A stretch of DNA of 64,000 nucleotides from Neurospora intermedia. Lineage: Eukaryota; Ascomycota; Sordariomycetes; Sordariales; Sordariaceae. The DNA lies in the NCBI GenBank assembly GCA_037102815.1, contig BTPP01000004.1, positions 1,860,001 through 1,924,000 on the forward strand. The letters are read 5' to 3'. Below, piece after piece: positions 1-9,506 of the stretch; the first letter of the stretch is position 1, and each line of letters opens with the position of its first letter. The notes beneath the pieces were generated by a model. The model ran no database searches. It saw nothing but the letters and a program-made list of their open reading frames with translations, and was not told the origin of the DNA. Made by a program: the position numbers and the translations under genes.

Positions 1-1358
1 TTGACGTATCGCTCCAAGTAAAATGCAAGTTTGGTGACTTCGGGTAGTTTCTCATCGACGAGGGACTCATATTTCCCGTTGCCCTCGTTCCTACAGAAGT
101 CGTTGAATGTCCGGGCGACAAACACGGATTCCGAGCTGAGTGTCTCCCAGAAGTTGTCATCGAAATTTACTGCGTTTCTGTAGTCAGCACGGCCCTCCCA
201 GAAGCCCTTCATGGCTTCGAGAGCGACACCGTTCTCTCCTCCGGAGTTGACAACATCAATGCGCTCCAGGAGCTCCAGCAGAGCCTCCATGCTTGGGGGT
301 GACACCTCGGAAGGCTGGCCTCCTTCAACGGGGGGCGCAGTCCCGGCGCAATCCTCGATCCATCTTTCACGGAATAGGCGGCAGGCGGCCTTGCGCACAT
401 TTTCGTCTCTGTCGCGTAGACCCCAGCGAAGAAGCTTCTCCCTCATAGAGAGTGACAAATGACGAAAGTCGCCCAGCGCAGGCAGAAGACGGGAATAGAC
501 AGCGCGCCGCGTAAGCGCATCTTGGTCGCGTGCTCGTTCCAGCAGGTATGGCAGGGTTGTCGGCAAGATGGGCAGGTTAACCAGGAGAGACCTTCTCACA
601 TCGGCGCTGGGGTCGTTCTGTAAGACTTCGAGGAGCTTTTCGAGAAGACCAGTCGATCCATCATCGTCGCTATCGTCGGAATTCGGTTCGCCCTCGATCT
701 GGTTGCCAGCCAAGCGCCCAAGACCCAGTACAGCCTGTGCGCGAACCATGGCCTCCTTGTCGCGAATCCTCCTAAGTAGACTTGACCGTAGCTTCTGGAA
801 GAGGTCGTCGTCAATCGCGTCGAGGGAGTTGATGATATGAGATATGAGTTGCGTTGAGCGATAGCGCACAAACTTGTCCTTGGCGATCATCAAGGGAAGA
901 ACGGTTTCCATCAAATGTCCGGTAAGTCGGGTGCTGGGTGTCTCGGGCATGGTGCTGGCATCCGGGTCGGCCTCGCCGAGAATTTCGTTATCCTTCTCGA
1001 CGGCATGCCGCAGGAACAGACCGATGAAGCGCACCGTCTTCTCGCCGACTCCCTCGCTCTTCTTGATGGGCATGACGCGCAGAACACAGCGCACAAACTC
1101 CTTGTTGAAGTCATCTTCCTCGAACTCGTCGGCCTCGGCAGGCTTCTTCGTACTCGTCGGCTCGTAGCAGCATGCTTCTTGTATCTTGCGCAGGGTCACG
1201 GCCAGCTTGCGATGGGATGCCGTGGTCTTTTGGGCGTCGCGGAAGACGGTCGCGACTTGTGTGCGTAGCGCATTGTCGGGAGTATCTAAGGGTGCTTCTG
1301 GTACGACCGAGGTCTGGCGCGCCCCGCGTGTCGCTCTCGTCGATCTGCCCGGCGCCAT
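1..1358 (-). CDS. cnd3: Condensin complex HEAT subunit CAP-G/Ycg1 (Cnd3), N-terminal part
   Basis: Non-SMC subunit of the condensin complex, which compacts and resolves mitotic chromosomes in the nucleus. The reading frame is open without introns from the ATG at 1358 to the window edge, giving 452 residues of a protein that is normally about 1,000 long, so the C-terminal half lies outside. Helical HEAT-like repeats are visible: DKFVRYRSTQLI (161-172), DKEAMVRAQAVLGLGRL (200-216), DPSADVRRSLLVNL (249-262) and DRDENVRKAACRLF (about 315-328), with an acidic DSDDD insert near 230. The pattern 'd...VR..a...l' repeated every 40 or so residues, with the short basic N-terminus, matches fungal Cnd3/Ycg1. 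It is divergent from nop4, with a 700-base shared upstream region. The family call rests on recognition of the HEAT pattern and N-terminal sequence. Another HEAT protein is possible but less likely. Confidence 0.85.
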   Translation of the reverse strand, partial: MAPGRSTRATRGARQTSVVPEAPLDTPDNALRTQVATVFRDAQKTTASHRKLAVTLRKIQEACCYEPTSTKKPAEADEFEEDDFNKEFVRCVLRVMPIKKSEGVGEKTVRFIGLFLRHAVEKDNEILGEADPDASTMPETPSTRLTGHLMETVLPLMIAKDKFVRYRSTQLISHIINSLDAIDDDLFQKLRSSLLRRIRDKEAMVRAQAVLGLGRLAGNQIEGEPNSDDSDDDGSTGLLEKLLEVLQNDPSADVRRSLLVNLPILPTTLPYLLERARDQDALTRRAVYSRLLPALGDFRHLSLSMREKLLRWGLRDRDENVRKAACRLFRERWIEDCAGTAPPVEGGQPSEVSPPSMEALLELLERIDVVNSGGENGVALEAMKGFWEGRADYRNAVNFDDNFWETLSSESVFVARTFNDFCRNEGNGKYESLVDEKLPEVTKLAFYLERYV

Positions 1359-2058
1359 GGTCGGCAATGGCTGTTGGTATTAGCGGGGCCTGCGCAGCGG
1401 CAGTCCTCTATTTGTATGCGATATGGAAAAGGTACAAGTAATCCAAACCCAAGATGTAAGAAAACAAGCAAAAAGAAAGACGTATGTGGGGCTTCGTAGG
1501 ACGGGATGGCTTTTGCAACTGAACAGGAGGGGATGAAAGTGACACTATTCGCGAATGGAGGTTGTTTTGTTTACTTTGCACTGGGCTGCTGTGAATTTCC
1601 TAGCGGCCCCGTCGTCAGCGGGAGAGACTGTCTGACCTGCAGAGGGGTTGTCGCGCTGCTCGCTGCGCTGTCTGTCGCAGAACGTACCCTGCTGGTGCCC
1701 TGAAGCTGCCCTGCCTTGAATGGTCTGTGCGCCCCGCCTTTCCTTGGGTGTGGAAGCGCGCGAAGAGAGGAAGAGCCGGGCTCAGGATCCTGCCAAGCTT
1801 GAGGGAACGATAAGCTCCCTTGTACGCTCTTATCGGGACTCCACCTCGAATATTTTTCTTTGGGCGAAGGGTCCAGAACTGTTGTCGCTGGGGGAAGCTG
1901 TACACTCGGCGATTCCCATCCACCATTTGCGCCTTGAGAGGGTCTGTTCTCTTCACTTTTGCATTGATTTGACTGCTTTCGTGTCTCTTCTTTTCCCACA
2001 ACAACATCATTCACAAAACTACCCAACAAACACATCACATCTCAACCCACTTGCAATA
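1359..2058. promoter_or_regulatory. Shared upstream region of cnd3 and nop4
   Basis: 700-base intergenic region between two divergently transcribed genes, so it must hold both promoters. The last 120 bases before the nop4 ATG are rich in CAACA/ACAAC and CTTTT, typical of a fungal leader. The nop4 frame stays open upstream to an ATG at 1720 (113 extra codons). That stretch has no domain character and I treat it as leader. Confidence 0.6.
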
Positions 2059-4377
2059 ATGGGCAAGGACGGGAATAAGAAGCGCCAACGCGAGGTGGAC
2101 GAGGAGATCCCAGTTGATCCCGATGCCATCAAGGATTCCGATGTTGCTGCACAGAACCCCCCAAGCAAGAAAGCTAGAGTTGAATCCAACCGCTCTCTCT
2201 TCATCCGACAGCTGCCTCCAAGTGCCACCGCCGAGTCTCTGACCGAGTTCTTCTCCCAACATTTCCCTGTGAAGCATGCCACCGTCGTCCTCGATCCCAA
2301 GACCAAGACCTCGCGCGGCTATGGTTTCGTCACCTTTACCGATCCCGAGGATACCCTCGAGGCCAAGGCCAAGCTCAACAACTACCTGCTTGAAGGGAAG
2401 CGCCTGAAGCTCGACATTGCCGAAGCCAGACACCGTGATGCTAAGAAGACCGGACCCGTCGTGTCCAAGGTCGCCGAGGAGAAGCAGAAACGTGCCGAAG
2501 CCGTCGCCGAGGCCCAGAAACCCAACAAACTCATCATCCGCAACCTGCCATGGAGCATCAAGAAGCCTGAGCAGTTGGCCGAGCTGTTCAAGCCATATGG
2601 CAAGGTCAGGTTCGCCGACTTGCCCAACGACAAGGGCAAGCTCTCCGGTTTCGGTTTCGTCACCCTCCGTGGTCGCAAGAATGCTGAAAAGGCTATCGAG
2701 GCCATCAATGGCATGGAGGTCGATGGCCGCCCATTGGCCGTCGACTGGGCCGTGGATAAGCAGACATGGGCCCAGCAGAACGGCGGACAGTCGGACGATA
2801 AGAAGGAGAAGAAGGACAAGAAGGCCAAGGAACCCAAGGACAAGAAGACGGAGGAGGAAGAGACTGCTGGCATGACACAGGAGGAAAAGGATCTTTACAA
2901 CTTCTTCAAGAGCCAAGGCGAGAACCTCGAGAGTGAAGATGAGGAGGACGAAGACAAGGACAAGGAGGACGAGGATGAAGACGATGAAGACAAAGACGAA
3001 GATGATATCGAGGAGGACGAGGAGGACGAGGAGGATGAGGAGGAGGAACAGAAGCCCAAGCGGCTAACCGACAACTCTCTAACACTCTTCATTCGCAACC
3101 TACCATACACCACCACCGATGAGCAGCTGAAGGCGCACTTTACCCAGTTCGGCGGCATCAGATATGCCCGAGTTGTCAAGGACAAGGCCACCGACAGGCC
3201 AGCCGGTACCGGTTTCGTATGCTTCTTCAATGAGGAAGAGATGAAGGCCTGCCTCAAGGGCGCCCCCCGCCATCAACCTGCCGCCACACAAGTTAAGCAC
3301 TCCATCCTTCAAGACGAGACCGTCGATCCGGAGGGCAAGTACACGCTCGACGGGCGCATCCTTCAAGTCGCCCACGCCGTCTCCAAGGACGAAGCCGAGC
3401 GTCTCGCCGAGGCCTCGGCCGGTAAGAAGGACAAGGACAAGAGACGCCTGTACCTCCTGAACGAGGGCCAAATCACACCCTCGTCCACGCTCTTCAAGGT
3501 CCTTACCCCGGCCGAAATCAAGATGCGCGAAGCGTCGGCCAACCAGCGCAAGAAGCTGATCCAGTCCAACCCGTCGCTGCACCTGTCGCTCACCCGTCTC
3601 GCGCTGCGCAACCTGCCGCGCAACATTGGGTCCAAGGAGCTCAAGGCGCTCGCGCGCCAGGCCGTCGTCGGGTTCGCCAAGGACGTCAAGGAAGGCAAGC
3701 GCGCTCCCATTTCCAAGGAAGAAAACTCGCGCGGTGGTGAGCAAGACAAGGAGAACGAGCGCCTCCGGAAGCTCAAGGGCAAGGGTGTCGTCAAGCAGGC
3801 CAAGATCGTGTTCGAGACGACCACGGGCACCAAGGTGGACGAAAAGGTCGGTGGCGGCAAGTCGCGCGGCTACGGCTTTATCGAGTACTCGTCGCACCGC
3901 TGGGCGCTCATGGGCCTGCGCTACCTGAACGGGTTTGCGGTCAAGAACGAGCTGGGCAAGACGCAAAGGCTGATTGTCGAGTTCGCAATCGAGAACGCGA
4001 ACGTGGTGCAGCGGAGGAGACAGGGTGAGGAGAAGCAAAGGACCATGACGCCCGCGGAAAGGAAGGCGGAGATGGAGGAGAAGAAGAGATCCAAGGAGGC
4101 CAAGGAGGCATACAAGGCTGGAAGGAAGGCGGATAGGAAGAAGGGCGCCAAGCCTGAGAAGCCTGCTGGGTGGAACAAGGGCAAGGATAAGAAGGGCACG
4201 GCCGAGGTGGCCAAGGCCGCTGGCGCCGCTCCGGCGAAGGAGGTGAAGGCTGAAGACATCAAGGTGGATAAGAAGGGCAAGAAGAGTGAGATGGTCAAGG
4301 AGGCTCTCATGACCAAGATCCTGGCGAGGAAGAGGCAACAGAGGAAAAAGAAGGCTAACATTAGGGGCAAGAAATAA
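2059..4377 (+). CDS. nop4: Nucleolar RNA-binding protein Nop4/Nop77 (RBM28 family), 60S ribosome biogenesis
   Basis: Four-RRM nucleolar protein needed for large-subunit rRNA processing. The single exon encodes 772 residues. The start is the ATG in CAATAATGGGC, because the protein from there begins with the usual short basic tail. RRM1 covers about residues 45-122 (RNP2 LFIRQL, RNP1 RGYGFVTF). RRM2 covers about 156-233 (LIIRNL, SGFGFVTL). A lysine-rich then strongly acidic D/E linker runs to about 340. RRM3 covers about 351-470 (LFIRNL, AGTGFVCF) with an internal insert. A divergent RRM4 follows (LALRNL, then RGYGFIEY near residues 615-625), then a Lys/Arg/Glu-rich C-terminal tail ending in KKKANIRGKK. 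RRM order, acidic linker and basic tail are those of Nop4. The 412-aa and 293-aa open frames on the opposite strand are shadows of codon bias. Confidence 0.93.
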   Translation: MGKDGNKKRQREVDEEIPVDPDAIKDSDVAAQNPPSKKARVESNRSLFIRQLPPSATAESLTEFFSQHFPVKHATVVLDPKTKTSRGYGFVTFTDPEDTLEAKAKLNNYLLEGKRLKLDIAEARHRDAKKTGPVVSKVAEEKQKRAEAVAEAQKPNKLIIRNLPWSIKKPEQLAELFKPYGKVRFADLPNDKGKLSGFGFVTLRGRKNAEKAIEAINGMEVDGRPLAVDWAVDKQTWAQQNGGQSDDKKEKKDKKAKEPKDKKTEEEETAGMTQEEKDLYNFFKSQGENLESEDEEDEDKDKEDEDEDDEDKDEDDIEEDEEDEEDEEEEQKPKRLTDNSLTLFIRNLPYTTTDEQLKAHFTQFGGIRYARVVKDKATDRPAGTGFVCFFNEEEMKACLKGAPRHQPAATQVKHSILQDETVDPEGKYTLDGRILQVAHAVSKDEAERLAEASAGKKDKDKRRLYLLNEGQITPSSTLFKVLTPAEIKMREASANQRKKLIQSNPSLHLSLTRLALRNLPRNIGSKELKALARQAVVGFAKDVKEGKRAPISKEENSRGGEQDKENERLRKLKGKGVVKQAKIVFETTTGTKVDEKVGGGKSRGYGFIEYSSHRWALMGLRYLNGFAVKNELGKTQRLIVEFAIENANVVQRRRQGEEKQRTMTPAERKAEMEEKKRSKEAKEAYKAGRKADRKKGAKPEKPAGWNKGKDKKGTAEVAKAAGAAPAKEVKAEDIKVDKKGKKSEMVKEALMTKILARKRQQRKKKANIRGKK

Positions 4378-4759
4378 GCCTGGGCTCTTGGGGTTTACCT
4401 AATGTAGGGAGAGAGAGAGAGTGTTTTTCTGCTGCTGGCCCGGAATGTTAAATCTGTCATGATATTACCAGGGCCTTTCTTTCCTGTTTGCTATCTAAGT
4501 ATACCTTTATCACGATCAAAAGCAATGCCTTAGCGTTTTCCAACACCTCTCAATTTATATCCGCCGTGGACACTGGTGAAATCTGTTGGTTGCAGTTCTT
4601 AACCAAGACAACGCCCAATAATATTGTACGCCTTCCACATGCTATTATTATATAACAGAACGCCTGTTTGCCTGCTTTGTTTTTCTCGCTATGCTCGCTT
4701 TCATATGATGCTTTCTAGATAACCGAAACAACAAATTTTCCACCCTTTCCCACTGACAT
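4378..4759. other. Convergent 3' region between nop4 and the NIPA gene
   Basis: 382 bases between two stop codons facing each other. It contains a GA repeat (gagagagagag near 4410) and AT-rich stretches suited to 3' ends. No coding sequence seen. Confidence 0.5.
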
Positions 4760-7465
4760 CTATACAGCAGCACTCCTCGTCGTCTCCAACCGACTTCCTT
4801 GCCCTTCCTCATCCCCCTCAACCTCTCCATCTTCAGTTACTCTAGTTTCCACACCATTCCTGATAACCCTAAAATTCGGATCCGTCCGTCTTCTCTTCAT
4901 CCCCATTCTGCTCCTACTACTAGCATTGGGCACCCGCGTTATCGGGTTCGACCCGTTGTTACCACTCGAAGTGACAGCGTTCGCGCTCGTGCTTACGTGC
5001 GAGGAACCACCACCACCACCACCACCGCCACCCATCCTCCATCCACCACCCAACAACTCGGCCAACGTCCCACTCAAACTCCTCGCTCGCCCTCTTATCC
5101 CTTGATCCCCATGACCTTGACCTTGCCCTGGACCTCGCTGTCCCTCACCCTTGCTACCGTTACCGCCTAGTCCGGTAAGATCCAGCAACGGACCAAAAGT
5201 ACTCGTACTCCCCACCGCTGCTGACCTTCTGCCCCGTCCCCTACAGTTTTCCAGGTCAAAGTACCCGTCGTCATTGTCTAACTCGTCCTGCGGCACGAAC
5301 AAACTATTCCTAAGCCCGGGCCTGCTTCTTCGACCTGCTATCCTCCTCTGCGTAGGCGAGTCATTTTCGGCCGTCATGCCGAGATGGGGGAGTAATCTGT
5401 CTGCTACCACGGCGCCAAGAGTGGAAGAGAAGGGGGAAGGGGAGATCATGAGAGGGTTACCGCCAGCGTTATGGTGGTGATGATGGCCGTAGTGGTGGAC
5501 GTGGGCGTTGAAGGCGCGGTGCGATTGTGATAGGGTAGACGAAGAAACGGGTGCGCGGGGGGTGGCTGGTCGCGAGGCGGAAGGGGGCGTACGGGTTGCG
5601 GCTGAGGAGCCGGCAGCGGGAGAGGAGCCACAGGTGATGGTGATGTTGGGTTGGGGTGTGGTTGAGAGGAGATCGGTGCCGAATTCGTCAGAGGAGACGG
5701 GGATGGAGAGGATGGTGTCTGAGGAGATGGTGTGTGGGCCGATGCCCGGGTGATGGTACTGTGCGTCGATTTCTGGGATGTATTCTTCACTTCTGTTTCT
5801 TTCTTGGGAAGATGCCGCCCTCCAGGGGTTGCCGAGTAACGGCGCGTCTTCGTTGTCGTCGTCGTCTGATTCTTCAATGAGAGTCTTCTGAGATTTGGTC
5901 CTGGTGTGAGTGCGCGAAGGGAGGCCTGTATCCTCCGCCTCCTCTACTGCTGATAGGGGTCTGACCGAGGCTTCTTTAAAGCTGATACGCGACGATCGCC
6001 GGGATCTCGCAGAATCGCTACGTCTGCGAGAGGCCTGGCGGGGTGTATGTGGTGATGAGGTCGCGGCGACGATTGCCGCTGCTGCTCCTAGCGTAGGGCC
6101 TTGTTCTGCAAGGCCAATGGTTTCGTCAATGCCCTCGGCGTCGGAGAGAATCTCTTCTTCCTCCTCTTCCTCATCATGGTGCGGCCTGCCGCTGGTAATG
6201 AGGAACACGCCAAAGAAAGTCAACATGCAGCCACCGATAAATCTCAGCACTTGCTTGCTGGTTGTCCTCTCAAAGTCCCGATAGAGGACGGCACTGCCGA
6301 TGATCACAGATAGTGTAAACAGTACAAACTGGACGGGAATGACCTGGGTAGAATCGAAACGCCGGAGCGCCTTGTTTACATAATGGACTTGCATGACTGC
6401 GGTGAAGAGCAAGACAAAGATCAGAACGTATGTAATCGGTGTGGTGAAAGCGCCGAGAAGAGTAGAGGAGAGCATCGATGAGACACCTTTTGTGGAGAGG
6501 GCAGTATATCCGCCTGTAAACCCTGAGTATTAGCACCAGGCAACTGCTGGTCAAGGAGTGATCAACGTACCAAAGAGACCGACCAGACCCAGATCGATTA
6601 GGATGGTCCGGTTTCCGTACCTGGGGCTCGCCCACATAAGGAGAACAATCAAGGAACAGCTAAGGCCCATGTAGATCTCGAACTCCATGGTCGTGATCGC
6701 ATCCCATACTTCATGAGGCCCCATCTTGGTCTCCTGCGACTCGGCACTCAAGACCACGATCACGGCACCGGCCACGGCAATGAGTACACCAAAGAAGTCT
6801 CGCCGCCGGAAGACCTCTTTGAAAAAGATGGGCGCAATGATGCAGTTGGACACCAAAGCAACGACGCCGAGCGGACTGACGACGGAAGCCGGAGCAAAGC
6901 CATATGCCAGGAAGTTGCCCGTCTCGCCCACAGTGATCAAGCCCTGGCCTAGCCACCAGTACGGATCCTTCAGATATGTAGTTGTGACCTTGATCTCCCC
7001 ACTCGTGGGGGTAGAAGACTCGGACCAACCCGAGTCTGTAGAATCAGAGGACCGTGTGAGAGGCTCGGTTTCGTGGGCATCAATGGCCAGGTCGCTGGTG
7101 GGGCGGCGAGTGGTGTCCTTCCTCGAGAGAGCCCCATCAGACACGGGGGCTGTGGTTCCGTATATACCTCCACTTCCAGAAATTGTCCCGTTCGCCTTGG
7201 CCCTAGCCTCCCTGAGCGCCTGCTTTGCGCGCCGTCGTATCTCGGCCCGGTGGTGGTTCAACCGAATGTGGGCATATCGTTGGACGTTGAGCGCCAGAGC
7301 TATTAGGATGTTGCCGCAGATGGCGGTGATAATGCCGATCAGCGAGGACCAGTTTTGGCCTTGGTCATTGCCGTGATCGCCTCCGTCGGCTGGCGGGATA
7401 TCGACGTCAGGTAAGTATTCCATGGGCCACAGACCGGCTGCGGAGGCAGGAGCGGGCAAGCGCAT
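4760..7465 (-). CDS. NIPA-type magnesium transporter (DUF803 family), long C-terminal tail
   Basis: Multi-pass membrane protein of the NIPA/DUF803 family, whose animal members carry Mg2+. Two exons, 7465-6571 and 6513-4760, are joined across a 57-nt intron (donor GTACGT, branch GCTAATA, acceptor TTTACAG). The join restores the helix reading LFGGYTALSTKGVSS. The product is 882 residues. Residues about 38-60 form TM1 (SLIGIITAICGNILIALAL). The domain resumes near 190 (YWWLGQGLITVGETGNFLAYGF, VVSPLGVVALVSNCIIAP) and runs to about 400. After an EEEEEEE acidic run, a roughly 460-residue low-complexity cytosolic tail carries Ser/Thr-Pro stretches, a His-rich patch (HHYGHHHHHN) and a ten-glycine run. 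Loop residues 75-180 are also long compared with animal NIPA. Substrate is inferred from the family only. Confidence 0.88.
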
Positions 7466-9506
7466 GGTTGCCGTCGGGGGTGTCGTCTATACGCGGTTCG
7501 GTACCGGTTGGATTGGAGCTTGGTTTGGGATCGGGATCGAAATCGAGGTTGCCGATGGAGCGGCGTCCTGGTGAGCAACGCACACGGCTCGCGGCGTTCA
7601 AGGCTCACAGTCGGAGGTCATGGAATGTTGGCTCGCAGGTGGGAAGCGCATGTGAAGCAATCGGTTGGCGAGATGAGACGGCGGATCATGCCCTGCTCCT
7701 ACTTGTATAGTATAGTAAGCCGAGTAGGGTTTCGGTTTCAGTAGTGGTTGTTGACTGTTGACTGTTGACTTGGGGTCTGTTGTCTGTCCGTATGGTGTCT
7801 TATCTTTTCGCTGAGGCGTTATGTTCGTCGGTCGGCCGCTTGATATGAGTAAGGAGAAAATAGGAAGGAGAACAAGAAGAAGTACAGTTGAGAACAGGAA
7901 CCTCGGAAATGTCAATGTCTATTACGAGACTAGTGTCGCGGTAGTCGCAGTAGCTGATCGGACTTTAGAGTGGATGCACCGTGGAGGGTGAAATTGCAGC
8001 GACAGAGAAGGAGAGCGTCCAGGTCGCATTTCGAGGCTCAACAGAGGGACGACGGGAATGGTGATTGTCGAATGCGCAGCCCGAGTTGTGCGCGAGAGTC
8101 CGAACCTTAGACTTATGGTTGTCATACGACATGGTTATTTTAGACAGGAACCCTTGAGGAACCCGCGACACTAACAAATTGTGCGCTACAGATCCGATGG
8201 CGTCGCTAAAATGGATGCCGTTACTGCCGGGGTCGCTGTTGCTGCCAGGAATAGCGCCTGAACCCTGGCTCTGCCCGGCGAAGTGGTTGTAGTAAAAATA
8301 AACCGACCTAACATGGACAGTTCAGCACGGCTCTCTTTGGCTTGGTAGGAAAGGCTGCTCGCTACAAAACCGTGATAGGAATCACAATGATTTGAAAGCG
8401 TATCGGCCAGGATTACTCAAGGATTCATCATCTATTCATGAATCGTTGCGAATGATTATGTTTACATGTATAGGGTGATAAAGACGCCTAAAGGAGTCAT
8501 AAGGGTACATCTAGGCACCGCTATATCGAAGGTGCAATGCATTCACTGTATTGTTCCTTCTTACGACCCAACGACCATTCGCCTGGGAAGGCTCGCCTCA
8601 TCTATCCAAACAGGGGGGGCGGGCAGGCTGAGGCAGCTTACATACCTACAATAGCGTCTGGACGCTTTCACTTTCTGTGTGCTCCACTTCCATATCGCTA
8701 TCGGTCGGGTAATTCTAGCGATTCCAATTTCCAGGCTGTGGTGGGGCAGCTGCTGTTAACGTTCTAGGTTATTGTTTTTCTTGTCGAAAATTAACTCCCG
8801 TCTTCAACTCTTCAACCTTGCTTCACTGTCTTTTCCCTGCAGTGACACTATGAACATTTCCGTCTCAACTATTTGTCATGTGAAAGAAAAACTGTTTAGG
8901 GCTACTCGAAATGGATCATTGTCGGCGTCAAGACTCTGTCCCCCCCCCCCCCCCCCCCCCCCCCCCTAGACTCTGGCTTTCCTATGTTTTGGACTTTTGG
9001 ACCCTGCCTGCCTGTCTGCTAGACGTAATCAAGACCACCTTTGAACGCTAGCACTTATACACAACACTGCACCTGCATGCATGTCTGAGACTGAAATCAA
9101 CCTTAGCCGAGTTCAAACTACAAAAATCATCCCATGATGCTCGAATCTCTCGGGAATATATGCACAGTAAATCTGTGCCATTGTGGGAATACCTAGAGGT
9201 ACTCGTTCGTTCTCTGTAGGTGCTCAGACATAGACACGTAGCCGTAGAGGTACTCGTCTGATATTGAAGTACGTACCTCGGCTGTCCCGTGCAACAGAAG
9301 CATCTAGAGACTGCCACTGAGGTCATTCCAAGGTACAGTGGCATCACAGAAGCACAAGCTCCAATGCCCCACCCCAACACGGAAACAACAACCTCAACTA
9401 CACGTCAACTGACAAGCTACATCACCTGTTCTTCACTTTCCCCTCTTCAACTCAGACAAGTTCGTTTCCCATCAAAGGAATTTCTATCCACCACCAGCAA
9501 ATCACA
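7466..9506. promoter_or_regulatory. 2 kb upstream region of the NIPA gene and the 9507 gene
   Basis: Divergent intergenic region, so it carries both promoters. It includes a TTGACTG triple repeat near 7750 (gactgttgactgttgact), a 27-base C run, and near 9480-9506 the immediate leader of the rightward gene. No coding region can be supported. Confidence 0.5.
8940..8966 (+). repeat. Homopolymer run of 27 C
   Basis: Uninterrupted C tract in intergenic DNA. Such a tract is rare at this length, can form an i-motif (G-quadruplex on the other strand), and its length is also prone to sequencing error. Confidence 0.95.

Noticed and set aside
2035-2916. 293-codon open frame on the minus strand
   Set aside because: Antisense to Nop4 RRM1-RRM2, Leu-rich shadow only.
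3100-4338. 412-codon open frame on the minus strand
   Set aside because: Antisense to Nop4. It is caused by the Lys/Glu-rich codons of the real gene and has no domain.
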